A DNA stretch of 64,000 nucleotides from Ruminococcus sp. (GTDB taxonomy: Bacteria; Bacillota; Clostridia; Oscillospirales; Ruminococcaceae). Both the position numbers and the translations under genes were made by a program. Under the pieces are notes generated by a model, which saw only the letters and a list, made by a program, of their open reading frames with translations, was not told where the DNA came from and searched no databases. Location: NCBI GenBank assembly GCA_017622925.1, contig JAGAQC010000039.1:1-64000 (forward strand), in the 5' to 3' direction. Positions 7,891-16,303 of the stretch are shown here, one piece after another; within the stretch, counting starts at the first letter, position 1; each line of letters opens with the position of its first letter.

Positions 7891-9147
7891 ATGAGCAAAA
7901 TTAACATAAATAATATGTGTGCCTCTTCTGACACAATTGACTGTTGGGGCAAAATTGATTTTGACTTAGCAGAAAAGAGCGTTAAAAAGCTGCAAAAGCG
8001 TATTGCTACAGCTTACCTCAATGATGATAATAGACAAGTGATGAATCTGCAAAATAAGCTGATACATTCATTCTATGCCAAAGCATTATCCGTATACTCT
8101 GTTACATCTAATAGGGGAAAACATACCACAGGTATTGATAATACTCTATGGACTACACCTATGGATAAATTCAAAGCTATAGATAATATGAAACGCAGAG
8201 GTTATAGGCACAGACCATTAAAGCGGATATATATTCCAAAATACAATGGACATTTACGTCCATTGGGAATACCGACTATGAATGACAGAGCAATGCAAAC
8301 TCTATATAGATTTGCGTTAGAACCTATTGCGGAAATAACTGCTGACAGAAATTCCTTTGGATTTCGACAAAACAGAAGTGCAAGGGACGCTATTTTGAAA
8401 ACAGTTGAGATATTATCTAAATATCCCAAATATGAATGGGTGCTGAAAGCTGATATTAAGTCATGCTTTGATAACATAAGTCATGAATGGCTTATGGATA
8501 ATATACCTATTGATAAAGAGATATTAAAGCAATTCCTTAAATGCGGCTATGTGTATGATTCTGTCTTTTACCCTACTGATAAAGGAATCCCCCAAGGGTC
8601 TTGTATATCTGGTGTTCTATGTAATATGACACTTGACGGACTGGAAAGAGTCCTCAAAGACAGATTTTGCAATAAAATAGAAGTTGTACGCTATGCGGAT
8701 GATTTCATTATCATAGGAATGAGTAAAGCTGTTTCCCTGCAAGTTGTTGTCCCTGTGGTTGAATGCTTCTTGTCCGAACGTGGATTAAGTCTTTCTGATG
8801 ATAAAACAAAAATTTCTCATGTTGAAAAAGGCTTTACGTTCCTCGGATATAGAATTTATAAGGAACACAATGACATAATCTCTGTACCGACAAGGGAAAA
8901 TATAGATTCTTTGATAGGAAAAGTTGAGGGTGTTTTTAATGCTATGCCTCAAATATCTGTCGAGTATCTATATAAATTGTTAAAAATGAAGATAAAGGGG
9001 TGGTTGAATTACTATAAAGGTATTGCTGCAATTCAATCCCTGCATGGTGCAGAATATGAAATTGTTTCCTATACATTTCAACGCACAGGGAACAAACAAA
9101 TTGCTAAATTCATTGGAAAGTTATTTGCCCAATATGACTTACAATAA
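7891..9147 (+). CDS. Group II intron-type reverse transcriptase/maturase without visible intron RNA
   Basis: A 418-aa reverse transcriptase. Order: RVT_N segment (20-75, AEKSVKKLQKRIA, TTGID..W), fingers/palm with RPLGIP (RT2), FGFRQNRSA, LKADIKSCFDNI (RT3), GIPQGSCISG (RT4, usual SP replaced by SG), VVRYADDF (RT5, catalytic Asp pair near 269), and maturase domain X (KGWLNYYKG, about 370). There is no HNH endonuclease. I see no domain V hairpin in the 200 bp after the stop, where a group II intron would have one. AAAGGAG abuts ATG 7891, so the true start is uncertain. It may be a degenerate intron or a free-standing RT. Confidence 0.88.
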   Translation: MSKININNMCASSDTIDCWGKIDFDLAEKSVKKLQKRIATAYLNDDNRQVMNLQNKLIHSFYAKALSVYSVTSNRGKHTTGIDNTLWTTPMDKFKAIDNMKRRGYRHRPLKRIYIPKYNGHLRPLGIPTMNDRAMQTLYRFALEPIAEITADRNSFGFRQNRSARDAILKTVEILSKYPKYEWVLKADIKSCFDNISHEWLMDNIPIDKEILKQFLKCGYVYDSVFYPTDKGIPQGSCISGVLCNMTLDGLERVLKDRFCNKIEVVRYADDFIIIGMSKAVSLQVVVPVVECFLSERGLSLSDDKTKISHVEKGFTFLGYRIYKEHNDIISVPTRENIDSLIGKVEGVFNAMPQISVEYLYKLLKMKIKGWLNYYKGIAAIQSLHGAEYEIVSYTFQRTGNKQIAKFIGKLFAQYDLQ

Positions 9148-9160
9148 AGGAGTTTTTAAT

Positions 9161-9349
9161 ATGAATATGAATAATAAGAAATCTTTTGTATACTATGAAC
9201 CGAATACAATCGAAATACTCGGATATGCGAAGAATAACATCGTTGATGTTAAAGAAAAGGAGAGGAAACTTCCTGCTAAATACAGAACCAAGCTTTCAAA
9301 AGCGTATGCACTGTTTGATGAAGTGCAGAACTATCTGTTTGAAAGATAA
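9161..9349 (+). CDS. Small hypothetical protein downstream of reverse transcriptase (62 aa)
   Basis: ATG at 9161 has AAAGGAG overlapping the RT stop (9145-9152), so it is co-translated with the RT. The product starts MNMNNKKSFVYYEPN and is lysine-rich (VKEKERKLPAKYRTK), perhaps binding nucleic acid. A terminator follows at once. No family is recognised. A tightly coupled small basic partner argues against a simple intron. Confidence 0.65.
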   Translation: MNMNNKKSFVYYEPNTIEILGYAKNNIVDVKEKERKLPAKYRTKLSKAYALFDEVQNYLFER

Positions 9350-9354
9350 AATCA

Positions 9355-9391
9355 AAAGCCATTGACTTTTGGTTTTAAGGTCAATGGCTTT
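9355..9391 (+). terminator. Terminator after RT operon
   Basis: A 12-bp stem (AAAGCCATTGAC / GTCAATGGCTTT, 9355-9366 with 9380-9391) sits just after the small ORF. The T-run is weak. From 9392 to 9646 I see only AT-rich DNA with a repeated TTTATATATAA and no gene. Confidence 0.7.
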
Positions 9392-9646
9392 CCTTTATAT
9401 ATAAAGTACACAGAATGTTTCTGCAACGATACTGACAGATAAATCAATCAAAGATTCTCTGACAGCTTGAAGTCAAAAAGCAGTGATTTTCTTGACCTCA
9501 TTTATATATAAGGTTTTTCTAAAAATTTATCTGTTATCATTCGTCAAACTATGCAAAATCAAGGCTTGATTTAGTCAGAGCCTTTGACAGTTATAAAAAG
9601 TGAAAGCAAAAATTTTTTCGAGGGATAATATAAAAAGCTTTTAGGC

Positions 9647-9955
9647 TTAATCATTTAACCCAAGAAGAATATTTACTGCTTTCTGGAGGTCAGTTTTGGT
9701 GCGGTATGCCATAATCACCTTTCGCTCTTGTTCGCTTAATTCATCGGGAGATAATCTGACATCAAGCATTTCACTGGGAGATACATTCAATGCTTTGCAG
9801 ATGTCCGAAAGAATATCCACGTCTGGACGGTTGATTCCTTGCTCCCAGTTGGAAACTCTGCTGTTGCTGACACCGATTTTATCAGCCAATTCCTTTTGGC
9901 TCAAACCTCGCATTTCCCTGAATTTACAGATTCTTGCACCAATTTCGTATTTCAT
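9647..9955 (-). CDS. XRE-family transcriptional regulator
   Basis: A 102-aa protein starting MKYEIGARICKF (ATG 9955, preceded by GGGGAGGTG; the ten upstream in-frame codons are discarded). A Cro/C1 helix-turn-helix spans 5-60: LSQKELADKIGVSNSRVSNWEQGINRP. A short C-terminal helix follows (LSEQERKVIMAYRT). It is divergent from another HTH gene across a 145-bp control region, the usual layout of an element's lysogeny-type switch. Confidence 0.9.
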   Translation of the reverse strand: MKYEIGARICKFREMRGLSQKELADKIGVSNSRVSNWEQGINRPDVDILSDICKALNVSPSEMLDVRLSPDELSEQERKVIMAYRTKTDLQKAVNILLGLND

Positions 9956-9989
9956 ACAAACACCTCCCCATAAATTATACACCATATTT

Positions 9990-10090
9990 TCTGGTATGTC
10001 AACAAATAATTTAAGAAATTCTGTAAAAAAGGCTTGACTTTACAGCATTTCTGTGATATTATAATAGTACATCCAGAAATTCTTGAAAGG
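9990..10090. promoter_or_regulatory. Divergent control region with promoter and AGAAATTCT operators
   Basis: The plus strand has TTGACT (10034-10039), 17 bp, TATTAT (10057-10062), serving the HTH gene at 10101. Near-palindromic AGAAATTCT half-sites occur at about 10014-10022 and 10074-10082, on both sides of the promoter. That spacing suits XRE repressor binding. Similar AAGAATTT/GAATTCT motifs precede the XRE gene at 22762. Confidence 0.65.
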
Positions 10091-10100
10091 AGTATTTCCG

Positions 10101-10289
10101 ATGAGAATTTACGAAAAAATTAGTAACTACATAAAGAAGAACAAGCTAAGTTCAGAAAGTATCGCAAGAAGGTCAGGTATTTCGCAAAAGGATTTTCAAG
10201 CGATTATGAACGGCAAGCAGACACTCTACCCGGAGGAACTGAGAGCGATTTGCTATGCTTTGAACGTTAAGCCCGAAAAATTTATGTAA
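10101..10289 (+). CDS. Small XRE/Cro-type DNA-binding protein
   Basis: 62 aa starting MRIYEKISNYIKKNK; GAAAGGAG lies about ten bases upstream. The helix-turn-helix is LSSESIARRSGISQKDFQAIMNGK, followed by the typical LYPEELRAICYALNVKPEKF. It is almost only an HTH domain. It is the first gene of a plus-strand operon reaching to 13535 and likely its regulator together with the divergent XRE gene. Confidence 0.88.
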   Translation: MRIYEKISNYIKKNKLSSESIARRSGISQKDFQAIMNGKQTLYPEELRAICYALNVKPEKFM

Positions 10290-10322
10290 ATCTAAAATAA
10301 GACGAGAGCGAAAGGTGAAAAT

Positions 10323-10982
10323 ATGGTAAATGAATTTTTAATGTATGCTTATTTCGGTATCACAAAAGCAGACCCGAAAGACATTATCCTCAAAAAATCT
10401 GCCGAAAGAGCGTATCTCGACTTATGCAGAACGATAAAATTCAAAACAGAGAACGAGGACGTTAAAACAGAGTACAAAGCTAAAATCTGCGGAATGCTCG
10501 TCAAGGAGTATGAAGTTTTGCTGAATGATGTTGAAAGCTCTGATGATAAACAGAATGCCTTTGACAGTGAGCATAAAAGAATTTGTGAAGAAATCATAAA
10601 AGCATATTCCGAAATCAGCGAATTTACATATGGACAGGCTCAGAAATGGCTGAATATGATGCTGAAATATGTGCTTTTAGTTGAGGGGGATTCTGTACTG
10701 AAAAGTTATCTGCATATCCCAGTTGACAGCTACATTATGCAGACGGTCGGTTCAGATAATCCAAAGCTGAAATATCGTCTGAAACTGGAGTGCGTTCCGA
10801 AAAAGGACGGTACTGTCGGAAAGTACAGTGAAAGCAGTTCCAAGCCTTGGAGCAAGTGGAATTATGACGAATATATCGCTTTTCAGAATGCTGTACGAAC
10901 CGCTGTTTCCGAAAGTGATTACAATTCTCCTATTGAATGGGAGAATGGGGCTTGGATCGAAGTTGCGGAATTTAGAAAGTAA
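10323..10982 (+). CDS. Hypothetical protein (219 aa)
   Basis: ATG 10323 follows AAAGGTGA. It starts MVNEFLMYAYFGITKADP. It is soluble, with an N-terminal helical half and a C-terminal part containing KPWSKWNYDEYIAFQNAVR and a final SPIEWENGAWIEVAEF, which look like conserved motifs. I cannot name the family. It lies between the HTH gene and the tandem-domain membrane protein, within the same operon. Confidence 0.75.
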   Translation: MVNEFLMYAYFGITKADPKDIILKKSAERAYLDLCRTIKFKTENEDVKTEYKAKICGMLVKEYEVLLNDVESSDDKQNAFDSEHKRICEEIIKAYSEISEFTYGQAQKWLNMMLKYVLLVEGDSVLKSYLHIPVDSYIMQTVGSDNPKLKYRLKLECVPKKDGTVGKYSESSSKPWSKWNYDEYIAFQNAVRTAVSESDYNSPIEWENGAWIEVAEFRK

Positions 10983-10994
10983 TCAGGGAGAAAA

Positions 10995-12227
10995 ATGCCT
11001 ATGAAGCCTATCGTAAAAATCACCTATCAAAAAGAATTAAACGAACTGAAAATCTCCTGTGCTGATAAAACTTTTGACACTTCTCGTATCAAAGATATGT
11101 CAATTGAACAATGGATATTTCCATTTTGCTCAAAAGGCATTAAATGGAACGGTCTTTATGAAGAATTAAAGGCATTTACAGAAAGTGAAGATTATATACT
11201 TCATTTTGACAGTGATGAAACATCTTTTGAAATCGTAAAATATGCTTTTTCTGAAACACCTGTCAGACTTGTCGGTACAAATAATATTGTCACAATTATT
11301 TACAATGAGAATCCATTTACAACGAAAATTACAGTAAACGGAAATGTGTTTAATACTACTCGCATTCAGAACCGTTCCATTGATGAATGGCTTAAGCCAA
11401 TTCAAATAAGAGATTTACAATGGAACGGTATCTTTGAAGAACTGGAAACATTTATAGGTACGGACGTATTTACAGTTTATTTTGTCGGCAAACAGGAATT
11501 TATGAAACTACTGATTGACAAGTGTCCGAAAAGTGTTGACGTATTTTTCCGTGACCCTAAAATTGCAGAAAAAATCAACAAGGGTAAACAAACGATGAAA
11601 TCGTCACCTAATTCCACTTCGACTTCTCTTCCAAAGGTAAATATGGACAGCGTTTCACTTGCGGCGATGAAAACTGCTGAAAAATTGAAAAACACTGCTT
11701 CTGATTCTGAAACAAATGAAAATCTGAACAGCATTCCAATCAAAAATACTTTCATCAGAAATAATATTCTTTCCGTCTGTGCATTGATTTCCATTGTAAT
11801 GGCATTTCTTCCCTTTGCAAGCTTTTGCGCCAAAGCAGGAGATGTAACCGGAAATAAAGTCAGCGTAAGCGGATTTGAAGCGTTATTTGGCATAAAAGAT
11901 ATTAAAGTCGGCTCTAACAATTCCATTTTTGCGTTGATTATGTTTCTTGTACCTGTAGCTATCATTGTAATGAATTACATCAAACCATTAAAACCGTTCA
12001 AAAAGTACATTGCCGTAGGCGCTCCCGTGATTGGAATTCTTGGTGAATTCATTACTTTCTTTGATTTGAAAGGCTTATTCAAGACATATATCGTAGAAGA
12101 AGGTACGGAACTAAAGTCATCTCTCGGAATCGGTTTCTTTCTTCTTTTAGCATCATTTATTCTGACTGCTGTTATAGGGCTTATGGTATATCATGGTATG
12201 GAACTGCCGAAAAAGAAAAAAGAATAA
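10995..12227 (+). CDS. Membrane protein with tandem unrecognised N-terminal domain
   Basis: A 410-aa protein. Residues about 6-90 and 95-180 are two copies of one domain: a VTI.Y opening, F(D/N)T(S/T)RI, an I.(D/Q)W or equivalent, W(N/D)G followed by EEL, and a closing beta strand. The same tandem pair forms the N-terminus of the Sel1 protein at 20246-22378. A polar linker (190-250) leads to about four membrane segments (ILSVCALISIVMAFL, FALIMFLVPVAIIV, further ones to 400). The C-terminus is KKKKE. ATG at 11001 fits the AGGGAG spacing as well as 10995. Function unknown. Confidence 0.85.
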   Translation: MPMKPIVKITYQKELNELKISCADKTFDTSRIKDMSIEQWIFPFCSKGIKWNGLYEELKAFTESEDYILHFDSDETSFEIVKYAFSETPVRLVGTNNIVTIIYNENPFTTKITVNGNVFNTTRIQNRSIDEWLKPIQIRDLQWNGIFEELETFIGTDVFTVYFVGKQEFMKLLIDKCPKSVDVFFRDPKIAEKINKGKQTMKSSPNSTSTSLPKVNMDSVSLAAMKTAEKLKNTASDSETNENLNSIPIKNTFIRNNILSVCALISIVMAFLPFASFCAKAGDVTGNKVSVSGFEALFGIKDIKVGSNNSIFALIMFLVPVAIIVMNYIKPLKPFKKYIAVGAPVIGILGEFITFFDLKGLFKTYIVEEGTELKSSLGIGFFLLLASFILTAVIGLMVYHGMELPKKKKE

Positions 12228-12242
12228 AGGAAGTGATTCACT

Positions 12243-13535
12243 ATGATATGCCCAAATTGCGGTACGAATCTGGAAGATAATGCTGCTGAATGTTTTCTTT
12301 GTGGTTGTCACATTCAAAATAAACAGAACGATTTTGATAATACACCGAATTACAATACCAATACTTGCCCGACTTGCGGTTCTGAAATAAATGAACAAGA
12401 TACTATCTGTCCTGTGTGCGGTACACCTATAGAATTATTGACATCAATCGAAAATACGGAAGAAGAATACAAATCAGAAGATGATTCGAACAATAAAAAG
12501 TTAGTACCTCAGAACAAATCTAATAAAAACCTGATTATTATTGCCGTTTCAGTAATTACATTAGTGATAATCGGCATTCTCGTATTTTTACTATTGAACG
12601 GCAATAAATCTGACGGTAAAAGCTCTGTAGCTCCTACAGAAACTACAACAAACACAATGACAACAACGAGCGCAACTACAGAATCAACAACAGAAACATC
12701 TATGGAAACAACAACAACTGCCACAACGACATCAACAAGCACCACTACTACAATTGCTACTACTATTCCGATTGTTGAAAATATTATTGATACAAAGTAT
12801 TATACATTGAAATTGCCAACATCTTGGAAAGATAAATACGAATACGAAATCCATGATTCTGACGGATATGGATATACTCTTAGTGTATACCATTCAAATA
12901 GTAAACAGCAAAATTACGGTGGTTGGTTATTCTCCATTGATCTGCTCCCAACATTGGACGATATAAATGATTATCCGTCTGTAAAATATTTAGGCGATTT
13001 ATCTGTCTATCGTATCAATAATTTTTATGTATGTGCAACATTTCCTACAGATTTACAATTTGCAACTTCTACTGCAAACGAATATCAGGAAATGTATAAT
13101 GAGATCGATAATATTCTGAATTCCCTCAGTCAGTGTGGAGAAAGTGTATTCACACCAGCAAACGGCAGAGAATTACCAATTCAGCAAGATACATTTGAAC
13201 CATATATCATTCAAGTTACAAATCCCAAATTGTATATCTATGATTCACCAAGCTACAGTGCAAATGTTGTCGGAGAAATTACTGATAAGGGAAGTTATAC
13301 AATTATTGAAGATTATATTGAACCGGGACAAACTTCAATTGGATATGTTTGGGGAAAGTTAAAATCTGGTTTAGGTTGGATAAATATGTATGATGCAACC
13401 ATTGTCGATGATTCTTTTTACATAGACGATTCACCAAATGTCTGGTGTCCTGAATGCGGTTATGGTTTTTATACAACAGGTGTCGGAACAGAGGGACTTA
13501 ACTGCCCCATCTGTGGTAATAACTGGATGCCGTAA
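12243..13535 (+). CDS. Zinc-ribbon membrane protein with Thr-rich stalk and SH3-like C-terminus
   Basis: A 430-aa protein, 15 bp after the previous gene. Order: zinc ribbon 1 (CPNC ... CFLC, 3-20), zinc ribbon 2 (CPTC ... CPVC, 42-60), one membrane helix (LIIIAVSVITLVIIGILVFLL, about 98-118), a threonine-rich stalk (about 128-178), a globular domain, an SH3b-like segment (about 320-385, IYDSPSYSANVVGEI) and a third ribbon at the end (CPEC ... CPIC). Ribbons at both ends put zinc sites on both sides of the membrane if the topology is single-pass. It probably partners the preceding membrane protein. Confidence 0.85.
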   Translation: MICPNCGTNLEDNAAECFLCGCHIQNKQNDFDNTPNYNTNTCPTCGSEINEQDTICPVCGTPIELLTSIENTEEEYKSEDDSNNKKLVPQNKSNKNLIIIAVSVITLVIIGILVFLLLNGNKSDGKSSVAPTETTTNTMTTTSATTESTTETSMETTTTATTTSTSTTTTIATTIPIVENIIDTKYYTLKLPTSWKDKYEYEIHDSDGYGYTLSVYHSNSKQQNYGGWLFSIDLLPTLDDINDYPSVKYLGDLSVYRINNFYVCATFPTDLQFATSTANEYQEMYNEIDNILNSLSQCGESVFTPANGRELPIQQDTFEPYIIQVTNPKLYIYDSPSYSANVVGEITDKGSYTIIEDYIEPGQTSIGYVWGKLKSGLGWINMYDATIVDDSFYIDDSPNVWCPECGYGFYTTGVGTEGLNCPICGNNWMP

Positions 13536-13592
13536 TAAAATCACTATAAAAGAAAACATCTCTTTCCGCTTATATTTTTATACATAGAAAAA

Positions 13593-13622
13593 TCAGCCGT
13601 AATCGTAAAAAATTACGGCTGA
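13593..13622. terminator. Hairpin between operons
   Basis: An 11-bp stem (TCAGCCGTAAT / ATTACGGCTGA, 13593-13603 with 13612-13622). The T-run is on the minus side and the plus side is A-rich. It lies 60 bp after the zinc-ribbon gene and probably ends that transcript. Confidence 0.6.
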
Positions 13623-13744
13623 AAATATAAAAGAAACAGTTGACTTCTTTTCATTTATATCTTATAATATAATTGCACAAAATCCGTCTAAATCAGAAAC
13701 GCTTTTTTAGATACAATCTACAGTTTCAAGGGGATATAAATTTA

Positions 13745-14578
13745 ATGAAAAATAAAGTTGAAATTCAAGTATATAATGGTAAATATGGTATAATTGATAT
13801 GGTAACTGGACAATTAATTATTCCTTTTGAATATGATAATATATTCAGATACCATGAGTTAGAAAAAAATTACATTTATTGCGAGTTAGACAAAGAATAT
13901 ATTCTTTGTAAATCTGGGAAATTCGGAGCAGTTTATATAAATAGTGATAATTCATACAAATGGATTGCTCCTTGTGAATATGATTCTATTGACGCTTTTG
14001 GTCTATATAGAGATTTAATTTTTTCTAAAAAAGGCGAAAAGCGATATTATTTCTGCGAAACGAAAGACTGTAAAACATATTTATCTATAAAACACTTTGG
14101 ACAGTACCTTTTTTCAATAGATAATGATAACTATTATATTTTACGCATTAACACAGGTGAGGTATTGTGGAAGTGTTCCAGAGAAAAATCTTTGATTCAA
14201 TTTCCTTGCGGAGACCCATGTCTTGTGTATATGGGAGATGTAAATGAACTTCCGTTATTTTACGATTGTTGCAATAACGGCTATATTATGCCCAAAGAAA
14301 AAAGTAAACTTGAATATCAATATAATATCCCTTCAACCATAAAGCCAATCATTGTAAATGGTATAAATATTGTAAATATAGTTGATGATTTACATGGCGT
14401 AAATGTCATAAAACATAATGATTATGACGAAAACAGCAAAACTGAATATGACTATGATAATGTTACTGTTGAATTAAAAATCACATTGAAAAAAGGCAAA
14501 CATACAGAAGAACGAATTTTCCCAATACCAAATGGGAAATTTTCAGTAGGTGATGTTTGTGATTTAGGTGAATGGTAA
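13745..14578 (+). CDS. WG-repeat-like protein
   Basis: 277 aa from ATG 13745, preceded by AAGGGGAT; upstream in-frame codons lack a ribosome site. The start contains NGKYGIIDMVTGQLIIPFEYDNI and SGKFGAVYIN ... IAPCEYDSI, which fit WG-type beta repeats (KYG-I-D ... I-P-YD). The tail (VTVELKITLKKGKHTEERIFP) is beta-rich. It is soluble. WG repeats mediate protein interaction in unknown processes. AT-rich codon use suggests recent transfer. Confidence 0.75.
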   Translation: MKNKVEIQVYNGKYGIIDMVTGQLIIPFEYDNIFRYHELEKNYIYCELDKEYILCKSGKFGAVYINSDNSYKWIAPCEYDSIDAFGLYRDLIFSKKGEKRYYFCETKDCKTYLSIKHFGQYLFSIDNDNYYILRINTGEVLWKCSREKSLIQFPCGDPCLVYMGDVNELPLFYDCCNNGYIMPKEKSKLEYQYNIPSTIKPIIVNGINIVNIVDDLHGVNVIKHNDYDENSKTEYDYDNVTVELKITLKKGKHTEERIFPIPNGKFSVGDVCDLGEW

Positions 14579-14601
14579 TAATTTTAAGCGAGGTATAGAC
14601 T

Positions 14602-15189
14602 ATGATTTACGGCTATGCAAGATGTTCAACAAACGAGAAAATGCAGGACATTAACCGTCAGGTTCGAGAATTAAAACAGCAAGGTGCAACTGATACAACA
14701 ATCTATCTGGAATACGAAAGCGGAATGAAAGCTGACAGAGTGGAACTTAACAAACTGCTGAATATTGTGCAGTCGGGCGATACTATTATTTCAACAGAGG
14801 TCAGCCGAATCACCAGAAGTACCAAACAGCTTTGCGATATTATCGAGCTTGCTAAAAATAAACATATCAAGCTTGTACTGGGCAATTTTGTTGTAGATTG
14901 CAGTAGAGAGCTTGACCCTATGACAGAGGGTATGCTCAAAATGATGGGCGTATTCAGCGAACTGGAACGGAATATCATCAGTCAGAGAGTAAAAAGCGGT
15001 ATGGAAAATGCTAAAGCCAAAGGCAAAACTATCGGCAGACCAGTTACCACCGCAGAAGATATTCCGAGTATCTTTTATAAGCATTATCCCAAATACAAAA
15101 ATGGCGAGATAAATAAGAAAGAGTTTTCACGGCTCTGCAATTTGTCTTATCCGACGATTTATAAGTATTTGGGGATTGTTGAAAAATAA
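14602..15189 (+). CDS. Small serine resolvase/invertase
   Basis: A 195-aa enzyme of the Tn3 resolvase/DNA invertase type. MIYGYARCST carries the nucleophile Ser9; SRITRSTKQL and GMLKMMGVFSELERNIISQRVKSGMENAKAKGKTIGRP are the E-helix and hinge signatures. A C-terminal helix-turn-helix (KNGEINKKEFSRLCNLSYPTIYKYL) follows. It resolves multimers or inverts short segments. Its length is normal for the family. Confidence 0.93.
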   Translation: MIYGYARCSTNEKMQDINRQVRELKQQGATDTTIYLEYESGMKADRVELNKLLNIVQSGDTIISTEVSRITRSTKQLCDIIELAKNKHIKLVLGNFVVDCSRELDPMTEGMLKMMGVFSELERNIISQRVKSGMENAKAKGKTIGRPVTTAEDIPSIFYKHYPKYKNGEINKKEFSRLCNLSYPTIYKYLGIVEK

Positions 15190-15225
15190 CCTTACATATA
15201 TAAAATGAAAAACGGAGGTATTACT

Positions 15226-15663
15226 ATGGAAAATATTGATTCTATTATCGACAAATGGAGTATTTTATTCGACGAATTAAGCCAGCTTTCTTTCGGAGAT
15301 GATGATTTAGATGAAGAGCTTTTCAAAGTTGCTGTAAAAGACGCTTATTACCACTTTAAGAACGTTGTCGAATCACAGCAAGAGAAAACAGAATGTATGC
15401 TGACAGTAAAAGAAAGCCAATTACTTTCTTTCATATACGCATATTCAATGCAAAGCACAGTCACTTCAAATCTATGCGAGGCTTTGCAACTTATCGCAGG
15501 AATGCTCTACGATGCAGTTTGCTTCCAAGACTTCTTCTGCTGTCCAGTATTATCGACAGAATTGACACGTACATATAGTAACGGAGAAGAAGAAAGTACA
15601 GATATCGAATATAATGTTGATAAGGGAAACTTACAAGACGTTATTGATATTTTGGCGGATTAG
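15226..15663 (+). CDS. Hypothetical acidic protein (145 aa)
   Basis: ATG 15226 follows ACGGAGG. It starts MENIDSIIDKWSILF. It is acidic (GDDDLDEELF), with a cysteine-containing middle (CFQDFFCCPVL) and an acidic tail ending DVIDILAD. No family is recognised. It is the last gene before a strong terminator. The small acidic soluble form would suit an antitoxin, anti-restriction or inhibitor role, but nothing proves it. Confidence 0.7.
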   Translation: MENIDSIIDKWSILFDELSQLSFGDDDLDEELFKVAVKDAYYHFKNVVESQQEKTECMLTVKESQLLSFIYAYSMQSTVTSNLCEALQLIAGMLYDAVCFQDFFCCPVLSTELTRTYSNGEEESTDIEYNVDKGNLQDVIDILAD

Positions 15664-15706
15664 CATTATTTTTCAATAATATAAAGATAAAACCAAAAGT
15701 CGCATA

Positions 15707-15747
15707 AAATCCTCTCCAAGGAGAATTAAACTCCTCGGAGGGGATTT
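15707..15747 (+). terminator. Terminator ending element I cargo
   Basis: A long stem (AAATCCTCTCCAAGGAG with CTCCTCGGAGGGGATTT, 15707-15723 with 15731-15747) is followed by TTTTTG. It closes the plus-strand genes. Confidence 0.85.
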
Positions 15748-15909
15748 TTGTATATCAAATCAAAATTTGTTCTGTTACTTAGGCTCTCAATGGCTTAAAC
15801 GTGGTTTATACTAATGGCAATGTTTAATGTGGTATAATTATTACCCCCTATTAATAATAAGATAGAACGGTTAGTACAACCGTTAAAACATTGGTCGATA
15901 TACATAAAG

Positions 15910-16018
15910 AAAAACAGAGAGCTAAAAACCCTCTGTTTTTTGATTACAACCAAACCGTAACGGCAAAGCCGCCTACAAAGATGTAGGGTTTTGTGTAATA
16001 TTGTATTGGTGGAGGCGA
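15910..16018. other. Internal ssrA-end remnant (att-like junction)
   Basis: ATTGGTGGAGGCGA at 16005-16018 is identical to 36957-36970, the CCA-encoding 3' end of ssrA. A hairpin (AACAGAG/CTCTGTT, 15910-15940) precedes it and GATTACAACC follows the hairpin, the same order as terminator-GCAACCTTT-TGGTGGA at 4898-4970 and 36893-36965. This is best read as an att junction between two tandem elements. The rest of 15664-16303 holds no gene. Confidence 0.6.
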
Positions 16019-16134
16019 TGCGTATCTCCTTGATGCTGCGTAATTTCAAATTTTGAAAATTCGGGCATGGCTATTTTTCGGCGTTTTTTGAGAGCTGACA
16101 GCTTACATCGGCAAACACGCATCGAATTGCTGAC

Positions 16135-16201
16135 GCTCGAATGCCCGAATGTTTTGAGAGGAGAAAGAGATACTTAGAGCCGGGGAAGTATTACGCATTT
16201 T
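16135..16201. repeat. 67-bp direct repeat flanking ATPase-recombinase module, copy 1
   Basis: Matches 19371-19437 at 64 of 67 positions. It begins with the CGAAT box (GCTCGAATGCCCGAATG) and continues TTTTGAGAGGAGAAAGAG. The two copies enclose exactly the two genes at 16304-19205. Confidence 0.85.
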
Positions 16202-16303
16202 CACTCTGGTTTCACTTTCGCCACCATTTGTTTCTGATTACAATTCTTTGACCCGGCAAAATGTTCATCAGGTATTTTCTATGGGTATGCCATTCTGAGC
16301 GTT

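Noticed and set aside
7682..9349. Diversity-generating retroelement
   Set aside because: The RT4 motif is QGxxxS, not the DGR-type IGxxxSQ; I saw no template/variable repeat pair and no C-type lectin target gene nearby.
7682..9400. Ordinary group II intron
   Set aside because: No GTGYG-type intron start and no domain V hairpin that I can see; only kept as an open alternative because I could not run a covariance search.
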